Assembly (NCBI GenBank): GCA_949152475.1
Contig: OX424564.1
Span: 33,416,165 to 33,480,164 of the forward strand
Reading direction: 5' to 3'
Source: Terebella lapidaria
Lineage: Eukaryota > Annelida > Polychaeta > Terebellida > Terebellidae
Length of the DNA: 64,000 nt
Positions 47,082-58,324 of this stretch are shown piece after piece; the first letter of the stretch is position 1; the number at the start of each line of letters is the position of its first letter. A program made the translations under genes and the position numbers. The notes under the pieces are model-generated. The model searched no databases and was not told the DNA's origin. It saw only the letters and a list, made by a program, of their open reading frames with translations.

Positions 47082-49159
47082 TTAGGGCATTTCGGCCCGA
47101 AATGCCCTTATGGTTTTGTCTGGTTTTTTTTTTTTTTCTTTTTTCTTCTTTTTTTTTTACTTCCCGCCGTTTTGGTTTCCGATCAATAACTCCGGAACGC
47201 CTGAACGGATCTTGTCCAAATTTACACCACTGGTCTGAAATATTACATGGAAGACCCCTATTGTTTTGGAGGCGGCTCCGGGGTCCGTGAGGTCTGTGAG
47301 GATGAAATCAAGGTTGATTTCGAGACTTGGTTTCCGATCGATAACTCAAAAAGTATTCATGCAATGGCAAGTATTCTCTGCATGGGAGTTCATATACCAC
47401 CAAGGAAGAACCCTATTGATTTTGGGATCACTCGGTCGAACGACCTTTGACCTAGAGCTCGGAAGAATTTTTGCTGATTCATCCTTGAGGCTTTCATGCA
47501 TATCTCGGAAACGGTGCGTCGTAGAGCGAAACGGAGCTCAATTTCGGCCTCCTGGCACTAGACAAACTAGTCTAGGGGGTATCTTGGGTCGAAATGACCC
47601 CTGGTGTCGATTTCTTTTTTCGCCGACTCGGCACTTCCTGTTTGGCCGTATCTCGGAAACGGTATGTCGTAGAGCGAAACGGAGCTCAATTTCGGCCTTC
47701 TGGCACTAGACAAACTAGTCTAGTGTGTATCTTCGGTCGAGATGTCCCCTGGTGTCGAATTTTTTTTTTGCCGACTCGGCACTTCCTGTTTGGCCGTATC
47801 TCGGAAACGGTGCGTCGTAGAGCGAAACGGAGCTCAATTTCGGCCTCCTGGCACTAGACAAACTAGACTAGTGTGTATCTTGGGTCGAGACGACCCCTGG
47901 TGTCGAATTTTTTTTTCGCCGACTCGGCACTTCCTGTTTGGCCGTATCTCGGAAACGGTGCGTCGTAGAGCGAAACGGAGCTCAATTCCGGCCTCCTGGC
48001 ACTAGACAAACTAGTCTAGTGGGTATTTTTAGTCGAGACGACCCCTAGTGTCAGATTTATTTTCGCCGACTCGGCACTTCCTGTTTGGCCGTATCTCGGA
48101 AATGGTGCGTCGTAGAGCGAAACGGAGCTCAGTTCCGGCCTTCTGGCACTAGACAAACTAGGCTTATGGGTATTTTGGGTCGAGACAACCCCTGGTGTCA
48201 ATTTTTTTTTCGCTGAATCGGCACTTCCTGTTTGGCCGTATCTCGGAAACTGTGCATCATACAGGGATACGGAGCTCAATTCCGGCCTTCTGGCACTAGA
48301 CAAACTAGTCTAGTGGGTATTTTGGGTCGAGACCACCCCTGGTGTCGAATTTATTTTCTCCGACTCGGCACTTCCTGTTTGGCCGTATCTCGGAAATGGT
48401 GAGTCGTAGAGCGAAACGGAGCTCAATTTCAGCCTCCTGGCATTAGACAAACTAGTCTAGGGGTATCTTGGGTCGAAACGACCCCTGGTGTCGATTTTTT
48501 TTTTTTGCCGACTCGGCACTTCCTGTTTGGCCGTATCTCGGAAACGGTGCGTCGTAGAGCGAAACGGAGCTCAATTTCAGCCTCCTGGCATTAGACAAAC
48601 TAGTCTAGGGGTATCTTGGGTCGAAACGACCCCTGGTGTCAATTTTTTTTTCGCCGACTCGGCACTTCCTGTTTGGCCTTATCTCGAAAACGGTGCGTCT
48701 TAGAGCGAAACGGAGCTCAATTCCGGCCTTATGGCACTAGACAAACTAGTCTAGTGGGTATTTTCGGTCGAGACGACCCCTAGTGTTGAATTTATTTTCG
48801 TTGACTCCGCACTTCCTGTTTGGCCGTATCTCGGAAATGGTGCGTCGTAGAGCGAAACGGAGCTCAATTCCGGCCTCCTGGCACTAGAATAACTAGTCTA
48901 GAGGGTATCTTGCATCGAGACGACTTCTGGTGTCGAATTTTTTTTTGCCGACTCAGCACTTCCTGTTTGCCATATCTCAGAAACGGTCCGTCGTAGAGCG
49001 AAACGCAAAGATGCCTAAGGACGGGGTATGTCACTTAAACTTTGACCACGGACAGATTCAGAGTCATTATGGTTCTAGACGCGGTCTCTTAGGTAAATGT
49101 TAGGTTGAAATAGAACTCACACGAAATGCCCCAAGGCATCTTCAGGCCTTGACGTCTAG
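47082..49159 (+). mobile_element. E-family element, complete, type-A array (about ten units)
   Basis: 5' palindrome TTAGGGCATTTCGGCCCGAA, T-run, unique block (CTTGTCCAAATTTACACCAC ...), then ~148 bp type-A units to ~49000, the conserved 3' region (GGGGTATGTCACTTAAACTT) and the hairpin with CTAG at 49156-49159. Both ends are intact. Open frames of 71-147 codons inside the array are by-products of the repeat. Confidence 0.8.
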
Positions 49160-51529
49160 TTTTTTTTTGATCCGGCTCCGAGGTCCGTGAGGTCCTTGAG
49201 GATGAAATCGAGGCTGATCTTGAAACTTGGTTTCCGGACGATAACTCGAAAAATATTCAGGCAATAGTTGCAGAATTTTGCACAGAGGTTTATATATCAA
49301 CAGGGAAGAACCCTATTGATTTTGGGATCGATACGTCAAACGACCTTTGACCTAGAGGTCAAAATAATTTTTTGCTGAGTCATCCATGAGGCATCCTGCA
49401 TATCTCGGAAACGGTGCGTCGTAGAGCGAAACGGACGTTATTTTCGGACTCGTCGCCCTAGACAAACATGTCTAAGGGGTGTTATGGATGAACTTTGACC
49501 TTGACCTTGAATTTTTTTGCCGAGTCGGCATTTTTCGTTTCCGTCGATATCTCGGAAACGGTGCATCGTAGAGCGAAACGGACGTTATTTTCGGACTCGT
49601 CGCCCTAGACAAACATGTCTAAGGAGTGTTATGGATGAACTTTGACCTTGACCTTGAATTTTTTTGCCGAGTCGGCATTTTTCGTTTCCGTCGATATCTC
49701 GGAAACGGTGCATCGTAGAGCGAAACGGACGTTATTTTCGGACTCGTCGCCCTAGACAAACATGTCTAAGGGGTATTATGGATGAACTTTGACCTTGACC
49801 CGAAATTTTTTTGCCGAGTCGGCATTTTTCGTTTTCGTCGATATCTCGGAAACGGTGTGTCGTAGAGCGAAACGGACGTTATTTTCGGACTTGTCGCCCT
49901 AGACAAACATGTCTAAAGGGTATTATGGATGAACTTTGACCTTGACCTTGAATTTTTTTGCCGAGTCGGCATTTTTCGTTTTCGTCGATATCTCGGAAAC
50001 GGTGTGTCGTAGAGCGAAACGGACGTTATTTTCGGACTCGTCGCCCTAGACTAACATGTCTAGATGGTATTATGGATGAACTTTGACCTTGACCCGAAAT
50101 TTTTTTGCCGAGTCGGCATTTTTCGTTTTCGTCGATATCTCGGAAACGGTGCTTCGTAGAGCGAAACGGACGTTATTTTCGGAATCGTCGCCCTAGACAA
50201 ACATGTCTAAGGGGTACTATGGATGAAGATTGACCTTGACCCAATTTTTTTTTGCCGAGTCGGCATTTTTCGTTTTCGTCGATATCTCGGAAACGGTGCG
50301 TCGTAGAGCGAAACGGACGTTATTTTCGGACTCGTCGCCCTAGACTAACATGTCTAAGGGGTATTATTGATGAACTTTGACCTTGACCCGAAATTTTTTT
50401 GCCAAGTCGGCATTTTTCGTTTTCGTCGATATCTCGGAAACGGTGTGTCGTAGAGCGAAACGGACGTTATTTTCGCACTCGTCGCCCTAGACAAACATGT
50501 CTAAGGGGTATTATGGATGACCTTTGACCTTGACCCGAAAATTTTTTGCCGAGTCGGCATTTTTCCTTTTCGTCGATATCTCGGAAACGGTGTGTCGTAG
50601 AGCGAAACGGACGTTATTTTCGGACTCGTCGCCCTAGACAAACATGTCTAAGGGGTATTATGGATGACCTTTGACCTTGACCTGAAAATTTTTTGCCGAG
50701 TCGGCATTTTTCGTTTTCGTCGATATCTCGGAAACGGTGTGTCGTAGAGCGAAACAGACGTTATTTTTAGACTCGTCGCCCTAGACAAACATGTCTGAGG
50801 GGTATTATGGATGAACTTTGACCTTGACCTTGAATTTTTTTGCCGAGTCGGCATTTTTCGTTTTCGTCGATATCTCGGAAACGGTGCTTGTAGAGCGAAA
50901 CGGACGTTATTTTCGGACTCGTCGCCCTAGACAAACATGTCTAGAGGGTATTATGGATGAACTTTGACCTTGACCCGAAATTTTTTTGCCGAGTCGGCAT
51001 TTTTTGTTTTCGTCGATATCTCGGAAACGGTGCTTCGTAGAGCGAAACGGACGTTATTTTCGGACTCGTCGCCCTAGACAAACATGTCTTAAGGGTATTA
51101 TGGATGAACTTTGACCTTGACCCAAAATTTTTTGGCCGAGTCGGCATTTTTCGGTTTCGTCGATATCTTGGAAACGGTGTGTCGTAGAGCGAAACGGACG
51201 TTATTTTCGGACTCGTCGCCCTAGACAAATATGTCTAATGGGTATTATGGATGAACTTTGACCTTGACCCGAAATTTTTTTGCCGAGTCGGCATTTCTCG
51301 TTTTCGTCGATATCTCGGAAACGATGCTTCGTAGATCGAAACGGACGTTATTTTTGGACTCGTCGCCCTAGACAAACATGTCTAATTGGTATTATGGATG
51401 AACTTTGACCTTGACCCGAAATTTTTTTGCCGAGTCGGCATTTTTCTTTTTCGTCGATATCTAGTATATATTATAAATTAATCATCACACCGAAATGCCT
51501 CCAAGGCATCTTTAGGCCTTGACGTCTAG
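49160..51529 (+). mobile_element. 5'-truncated E-family body with ~14 type-B units
   Basis: Begins TTTTTTTTTGATCCGGCTCC right after the preceding CTAG, carries type-B units (147 bp) with unit-to-unit variation such as CTTCGTAG versus GTCGTAG, and ends with the 3' hairpin and CTAG at 51526-51529. Confidence 0.75.
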
Positions 51530-51844
51530 TTTCGTTCGTGTTTGTGATGTTTGCCGCCCAGCAGGAAGTTGCCATTTTTCTAGCAAGTACTCATCAATAT
51601 TCATGAGTTGATTTATATTCCAACCAATCAAAAGTTACCTTTCAAAACGAATCAGTCAGGCCAGATATGACGTCATATAAAACCCCACCAATCAGGCAGC
51701 CTGTTTCACTTTCCTCTTCCAAGTGACATGTGGATTTGTTTTGAAATAGCAACGACCCAAACAACAAATTTTATTTGTTTCCCGAAGTCCCAACAGCTTC
51801 ACACAACAATAGATTATACATCATGCACATACACCATGTTATCA
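51530..51844. other. Unique-looking spacer, no gene recognised
   Basis: Contains CCAATCA/CCAATCAG motifs at ~51624 and 51690 and a TATAAAA at ~51677, so it is promoter-like, but no linked exon was found. Confidence 0.35.
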
Positions 51845-52155
51845 CTTATTGACTTCATAGTGTGGGAATCAATGAAGGACATATAGGAAATGTTATACGC
51901 CAAATATTCTGATGACCTTGAATTTGACCTTTGCATTCATTTTCAAGGCCACAGGACAAAATTGCTAATATCTCTCTGATTATTGAATTTACAGCGTAGC
52001 AATCAACCGTGTAACTGAAACATGCTTGATATTATACATGCTGAATATTCTCTTGACCTTAAATTTAACCAGTGACCTGACTAACATTTAAAATATTAAA
52101 CATATACACATGTATTGTCCGGTAACCTATCTTTGGCCCTTGGCCTAATTTTTTT
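51845..52155 (+). mobile_element. C-family 3' fragment
   Basis: About two ~120 bp units (GGACATATAGGAAATGTTAT, GACCTTGAATTTGACCTTTG), then TGTCCGGTAACCTATCTTTG and the GGCCC/TTGGCC 3' end with TAATTTTTT. Confidence 0.65.
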
Positions 52156-52638
52156 TTTTTGCCGACTCGGCACTTCCTGTTTGGTTGTATCTCGGAAACG
52201 GTAAGTCGTAGAGCGAAACGGAGCTCAATTCCGGTCTTCTGGTACTAGACAAACTAGTCTAGTGGGTATCCTGGGTCGAGACGACCCCTGGTGTCGAATT
52301 TTTTTTTGCCGACTCGATGTGTCGTAGAGCGAAACGGAGCTTAATTTCGGCCTCCTGGCACTAGACTAACTAGTCTAGAGGGTATCTTGGGTCGAGACGA
52401 CTTCTGGTGTCAAATTTTTTTTTCGCCGACTCAGCACTTCCTGTTTGGCCGTATCTCGGAATCGGTGCCTCGTAGAGCGAAACGCAAAGATGCCTGAGCG
52501 CAGAGTATGTCACTTTAACTTTGATCACGGACAGTTTCAGAGTCATCAGGGTTCTAGACACGGTCTCTTAGGTATATGTTAGCTAGGAATAGAACTCACA
52601 TGAGATGCCCCAAGGCATCTACAGGCCTTGACGTCTAG
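52156..52638 (+). mobile_element. E-family 3' fragment, type-A units
   Basis: Starts within a T-run at the C-element end and has two to three type-A units, one of them internally shortened (GACTCGATGTGTCG). It ends with the 3' hairpin and CTAG at 52635-52638. Confidence 0.7.
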
Positions 52639-52815
52639 TTATTATTAAGGGTACTAGAATGCCCTTTTGATGATCGCTGCACCCGCCCTTCAAATGTGCT
52701 TCCGGCGCCCCTGCAATGGAATGGATCGCAAGACATATGCAGATGGTACTGGTGCCCGATAATATGTCGAGCTACAGACACGCTGTTAGTGTGCTTGACC
52801 TATCACGTGATATCA

Positions 52816-54888
52816 TTAGGGCATTTCGGCCCGAAATGCCCTTATGGTTTTGTCTGTTTTTTTTTTTTTTTTTTTTTTTTTCTTCTTTTTTTTTTACTTT
52901 CCGTCGTTTTGGTTTCCGATCAATAACTCGGGAATGCCTGAACGGATCTTGTCCAAATTTACACCACTGGTCAGAAATATTACATGGAAGACCCCTATTG
53001 TTTTGGAGGCGGCTCCGGGGTCCGTGAGGTCCGTGAGGATGAAATCAAGGTTGATTTTGAGACTTGGTTTCCGATGGATAACTCAAAAAGTATTCATGCA
53101 ATGGCAAGTATTCTCTGCATGGGAGTTCATATACCACCAAGGAAGAACCCTATTGATTTTGGGATCACTCCGTCGAACGACCTTTGACCTAGAGCTCGGA
53201 AGAATTTTTGCTGATTCATCCTTGAGGCTTTCTTGCATATCTCGGAAACGGTGTGTCGTAGAGCGAAACGGAGCTCAATTTCGGCCTCCTGGCACTAGAC
53301 AAACTAGTCTAGGGGGTATCTTGGGTCGAAACGACCCCTGGTGTCGATTTTTTTTTTCGCCGACTCGGCACTTCCTGTTTGGCCGTATCTCGGAAACGGT
53401 ATGTCGTAGAGCGAAACGGAGCTCAATTTCGGCCTTCTGGCACTAGACAAACTAGTCTAGTGTGTATCTTGGGTCGAAACGACCCCTGGTGTCGATTTTT
53501 TTTTTCGCCGACTCGGCACTTCCTGTTTGGCCGTATCTCGGAAACGGTGCGTTGTAGAGCAAAACGGAGCTCAATTTCGGCCTCCTGGCACTAGACAAAC
53601 TAGTCTAGTGTGTATCTTGGGTCGAAACGACCCCTGGTGTCGATTTTTTTTTTCGCCGACTCGGCACTTCCTGTTTGGCCGTATCTCGGAAACGGTGTGT
53701 CGTAGAGTGAAACTGAGCTCAATTTCGGCCTTTTGGCACTAGACAAACTAGTCTAGTGTGTATCTGGGGTCGAGACGACCCCTGGTGTCGATTTTTTTTT
53801 TCGCCGATTCGGCACTTCCTGTTTGGCCGTATCTCGGAAACGGTGCGTCGTAGAGCGAAACGGAGCTCAATTTCGGCCTCCTGGCACTAGACAAACTAGT
53901 CTAGTGTGTATCTTGGGTCGAGACGACCCCTGGTGTCGAATTTTTTTTTCGCCGACTCGGCACTTCCTGTTTGGCCGTATCTCAGAAACGGTGCGCCGTA
54001 GAGAGAAACGGAGCTCAATTTCGGCCTCCTGGCACTAGACAAACTAGTCCGTGAGGATGAAATCAAGGTTGATTTTGAGACTTGAACAATGAGGCCATTT
54101 CCGGATATGCAAGTATCTCGGAAACGGTGCGTCGTAGAGCGAAACGGAGCTCAATTTCGGCCTCCTGGCACTAGACAAACTAGTCTAGTGTGTATCTTGG
54201 GTCGAGACGACCCCTGGTGTCGAATTTTTTTTTCGCCGACTCGGCACTTCCTGTTTGGCCGTATCTCAGAAACGGTGCGTCGTAGAGAGAAACGGAGCTC
54301 AATTTCGGCCTCCTGGCACTAGACAAACTAGTCTAGGGGGTATCTTGGGTCGAAACGACCCCTGGTGTCGATTTTTTTTTTCGCCGATTCGGCACTTCCT
54401 GTTTGGCCGTATCTCGGAAACGGTGCGTCGTAGAGCGAAACGGAGCTCAATTTCGGCCTCCTGGCACTAGACAAACTAGTCTAGTGTGTATCTTGGGTCG
54501 AGACGACCCCTGGTGTCGAATTTTTTTTTCGCCGACTCGGCACTTCCTGTTTGGCCGTATCTCGGAAATGGTGCGTCGTAGAGCGAAACGGAGCTCAATT
54601 CCGGCCTCCTGGCACTAGACTAACTAGTCTAGAGGGTATCTTGCGTCGAGACGACTTCTGGTGTCGAATTTTTTTTTGCCGACTCAGCACTTCCTGTTTG
54701 CCATATCTCAGAAACGGTCCGTCGTAGAGCGAAACGCAAAGATGCCTAAGGACGGGGTATGTCACTTAAACTTTGACCACGGACAGATTCAGAGTCATTA
54801 TGGTTCTACGCGGTCTCTTAGGTAAATGTTAGGTAGGAATAGAACTCACACGAAATGCCCCAAGGCATCTTCAGGCCTTGACGTCTAG
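52816..54888 (+). mobile_element. E-family element, complete, type-A array with a templated filler
   Basis: 5' palindrome at 52816, T-run, unique block, type-A units at a 148 bp spacing (cores at 53391, 53539, ...), 3' hairpin and CTAG at 54885-54888. The array is interrupted at ~54047-54112 by foreign patches. Total length 2.07 kb, close to the 2.08 kb copy at 47082. Confidence 0.8.
54047..54112. other. Two-part templated filler inside an E array
   Basis: The first part (TCCGTGAGGATGAAATCAAG...) copies the element's own 5' block at ~53029-53066. The second, 54082-54112, is a perfect 31 bp inverted copy of 55236-55266 (GCATATCCGGAAATGGCCTC), which lies outside the element, 1.15 kb downstream. 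Confidence 0.9.
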
Positions 54889-55009
54889 TTTCACTATGAT
54901 ATCACTTGATAAAGTGGGATAGATAACTGTTTGATACATATTCTGCAGTAAAAATATAAATATACTTTATTTTAATATAAAAATCTGTGTGATTTGGAGG
55001 CCTTTGGGG
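54889..55009. other. Short unclassified spacer
   Basis: AT-rich; no gene. Confidence 0.4.
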
Positions 55010-55175
55010 GTGCAGCTATAAGTGAATATTGGGGGTGCGCCTATAAGTGATTATTGGGGTGCGCCTATATTCGAATATAGGCGCATGCGCCTCTAAGTGA
55101 GACAGTTTATTTTTCAACCGCACTGGAAAATATGCAATAACTCGCATATAGGCGCCTATATGCGGATCAATACGG
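55010..55175. mobile_element. CCGTATT-type MITE, right end
   Basis: TATTCGAATATAGGCGCATG, GTGAGACAGTTTATTTTTC and the terminus GCATATAGGCGCCTATATGC GGATCAATACGG followed by TA. The outer ~24 bp are the inverted partner of 34849-34872. Confidence 0.6.
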
Positions 55176-55368
55176 TATATCACCTGTACTGGTTATTATT
55201 CCTTCCAAAGACATTTCAGCAAATATTGTGTGGAATTGCATATCCGGAAATGGCCTCATTGTTCAACTCCGAATACCTGAATTATTGTCTCTTACAGTGG
55301 GTGTACTATGACAATCGTTGTTTAGGTCCCGCGGCAATGTTAACTATTGACATTTTATACAGAAGCGG

Positions 55369-56095
55369 GACCTATATAATGACTATAGTGGGCCGATTAC
55401 ACAACTAGTATGCCTTAATTCGTTTAGTTACCCTTGAAACTAAAGAGGGCGACGAAGTTGATGGGGTTAGAGTGAAAAATGGGGTGTAGTTTTTTTGGGG
55501 GGATGAACGTCTCATCCACGAAATAAGCAATAAATGACAGGATGCAGGACCTATATAACGACTATCTATAGTGAGTTGAGTATACAACTAACATGCCTCA
55601 ATTCGTTCAGTTACCCTTGAAACTAAAGAGGGCGACGAAGTTGATGGGGTTAGATTAAAAAATGGGGAGTAGATTTTGGGGGGCTGAATGTCTCATTCAC
55701 AAAATAAGCAATAAATTACACGATGCAGGACCTATATAACGACTATCTATAGTTAGTTGAGTATACAACTAACATGCCTTAATTCGTTCAGTTACCCTTG
55801 AAACTAAAGAGGGTGACGAAGTTGATGGGGTTAGAGTAAAAAATGGGGTGTAGTTTTTGGGGGGATGAACGTCTCATTCACGAAATAAGCAATAAATGAC
55901 ACAAAGCGGGACCTATATAATGACTATCTATAGTGAGTTGAGTATACAACTGACATGCCTTAATTCGTTCAGTTATCCTTGAAACTAAATAGGGCGACGA
56001 AGTTGATGGGGTTAGAGTAAAAAATGGGATGTAGTTCTTTGGGGGATGAACGTCTCATTCACGAAATAAGCAATAAATGACATAAAGCGGGACCT
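55369..56095. repeat. Tandem repeat, ~180 bp unit, four copies
   Basis: Units begin GGACCTATATAACGACTATC (near 55370, 55551, 55731, 55910, remnant at 56090) and contain TTCAGTTACCCTTGAAACTA and GGCGACGAAGTTGATGGGGT. They are 90-95% alike by eye. A G-run (~20) follows at 56154-56173. Confidence 0.9.
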
Positions 56096-56251
56096 ATCTA
56101 ATTGGAGCTGTCATGAAGTGTTTTAGGCCGATACGGATCATTGGTCATTGTGAGGGGGGGGGGGGGGGGGGGGAATCCAACACTATGGTAGTCATGGCAG
56201 GGTGTCATTGGCGCAATGTTCAGTAGTGAGCGGGACTGCATTCAGTAATGA

Positions 56252-57466
56252 TTAGGGCATTTCGGCACGAAATGCCCTTATGGTTTTGTCAGAATTTTTT
56301 TTTTTTTTCTTTTTTTTCTTTTTTTTTTTTTTTTTTCACTTTTCGGTTTCCGGACGATAACTCAAGAACGCCTTGACGAATCTTCGAGAATTTTTCACCA
56401 GTTATCACATATATTACATAGATGAACCCTATTGTTTTGGAGCCGGCTCCGAGGTCCGGTTAGTCCGTGAGGATGAATTTCGTGTCAAATGGTTTCCGGA
56501 TGATAACTCGAAAAGTACTTGTGCTACCATTCTGAAACTTGACATATATGTTGATATAGTGTCGCAGAGGAGCCCTATCGATTACGGGGTCAATCCCTCA
56601 AACGACCTTTGACCCAGGGGCCAAAAACAATTTTGATGAGTCATCCTTGAGGCTCATTGCATATCTCGGAAACGGTGCGTCGTAGAGCGAAACGACGTTA
56701 TTTTCGGACTCGTCGCCCTAGACAAACATGTCTAGAGGGTATTATGGATGAACTTTGACCTTGACCCGAAATTTTTTTGCCGAGTCGGCATTTTTCGTTT
56801 TCGTCGATATCTCGGAAACGGTGCTTCGTAGAGCGAAACGGACGTTATTTTCGGACTCGTCGCCCTAGACAAACATGTCTAGAGGGTATTATGGATGAAC
56901 TTTGACCTTGACCCGAAATTTTTTTGCCGAGTCGGCATTTTTCGTTTTCGTCGATATCTCGGAAACGGTGCTTCGTAGAGCGAAACGGACGTTATTTTCG
57001 GACTCGTCGCCCTAGACAAACATGTCTTAAGGGTATTATGGATGAACTTTGACCTTGACCCAAAATTTTTTGGCCGAGTCGGCATTTTTCGGTTTCGTCG
57101 ATATCTTGGAAACGGTGTGTCGTAGAGCGAAACGGACGTTATTTTCGGACTCGTCGCCCTAGACAAACATGTCTACTTGGTATTATGGATGAACTTTGAC
57201 CTTGACCCGAAATTTTTTTGCCGAGTCGGCATTTCTCGTTTTCGTCGATATCTCGGAAACGATGCTTCGTAGAGCGAAACGGACGTTTTTTTTGGACTCG
57301 TCGCCCTAGACAAACATGTCTAATTGGTATTATGGATGAACTTTGACCTTGACCCGAAATTTTTTTGCCGAGTCGGCATTTTTCTTTTCGTCGATATCTA
57401 GTATATATTATAAATTAATCATCACACCGAAATGCCTCCAAGGCATCTTTAGGCCTGGACGTCTAG
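56252..57466 (+). mobile_element. E-family element, diverged 5' block, type-B array
   Basis: 5' palindrome TTAGGGCATTTCGGCACGAA, a T/C-run, a 5' block of a third subfamily (TTTTCGGTTTCCGGACGATA), about five type-B units, 3' hairpin and CTAG at 57463-57466. Its last ~600 bp are nearly identical to the end of the block at 49160-51529. Confidence 0.75.
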
Positions 57467-58324
57467 TTGTTTACGCATTGCCATAAATTTTCATTGCTCA
57501 TTGTTAGTTCGTATGGCATAACACGACCCAATACCCGCAAGCGCTTGCTCTTCGCGTTATGGGCGTGATTACGCTATGCTGCCCTCTGACATAACTCGGT
57601 ATCATTATGTGAGGGCTGCTTTTTTCGTTCGTATACGTTCAACTTCCTTTATGACATGTGGTCGGTGTTATGAAGTAGTCCATATATACTAGTATATTTT
57701 TGGTTGTTTCGCAGTTTTGGCGTCGCGCCCACTGTTTGTACAGTTGTCAGATTGTATCCGTCGTGTGACACGATCTTAGTCTTCACTCTTCAACTTCCCA
57801 AGCTCCAGTTGCACATCGTATGAACTTGACAGACAGTTTCCAATATATATCTAGTAAGTGATTTTTAAAACATGAATTGTGCGTTATGGACTTTGTTAGA
57901 GGGGTGTGGGAAACAGGTCCCGCGGTACCTACATGTATATCACGAGAATGCCGCATGATATCTGTTAACACTGCAGCAAGGCATAGGTAAATTCAATGGA
58001 ACGTTTCATTGTGCTCTGGGCCTTATCTATTTACCGAGAGGACATACATGTAGGAGATACACATTTGACAAACAATCAATGACTTTGTCACTGAATATTC
58101 CGGGACTTGAAAACTCAAACCATATTTTCACAAGCTCACGGCCGGGTTGTGGGCGCTGCGGCAGCAGTAATGACATCAGAGACTTTATCACTGAATATTT
58201 CCAACTCGAAAAATCAAACAATATTTTCACAACTTGACACAAGCTCATGGGCACATCCATTTTGCCAGCTGTATTTACCTTAGCATTCGCTTGGTGGCAC
58301 CTCAGTGTCATTATTTCGAATCCA
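57467..58324 (+). other. Unique sequence; possible promoter and first exon of CNEP1R1
   Basis: Non-repetitive and richer in CpG than its surroundings. An ATG at 57820 opens ATGAACTTGACAGACAGTTT... and reaches a consensus donor (TATCTA|GTAAGTGA) after 11 codons plus one base, the phase needed by the CNEP1R1 exon at 59637. It would give an N-terminus MNLTDSFQYISN before LKAFERRL. Known family members start with a similarly short leader, but the residues do not match well, so this is tentative. Confidence 0.3.

Larger units (their letters stand above)
43159..47302. repeat. Tandem segmental duplication, copy 2 (lacks the 1.09 kb insertion)
   Basis: Nearly identical to copy 1 apart from T-run lengths, a 12 bp difference (CTCGGCCCAAAT at ~45692), scattered substitutions and the absence of 40264-41352. 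Confidence 0.9.

Noticed and set aside
47082-51529. Regular ~147 bp spacing considered as a CRISPR array
   Set aside because: Animal genome; the whole unit is repeated with no unique spacers, and the arrays lie between transposon termini.
52844-54618. Open frames of 71-200 codons repeated through the E arrays (also at 17.5-19.9, 39.5-40.0, 44.9-45.3, 47.3-48.7 kb)
   Set aside because: The same protein strings recur because the 147-148 bp unit recurs. The unit length is not a consistent multiple of three, frames appear on both strands, and no domain is recognisable. They are by-products of the repeat.
34828-55201. Similar flanks ATATCACCTG...GTTATTA at 34.83 and 55.18 kb, suggesting a single 20 kb composite insertion
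   Set aside because: About 17 of 21 bases match, but the MITE pieces at the two places are in the same order and overlap in content, so they are better read as two separate MITE copies. Chance or MITE target preference is enough.
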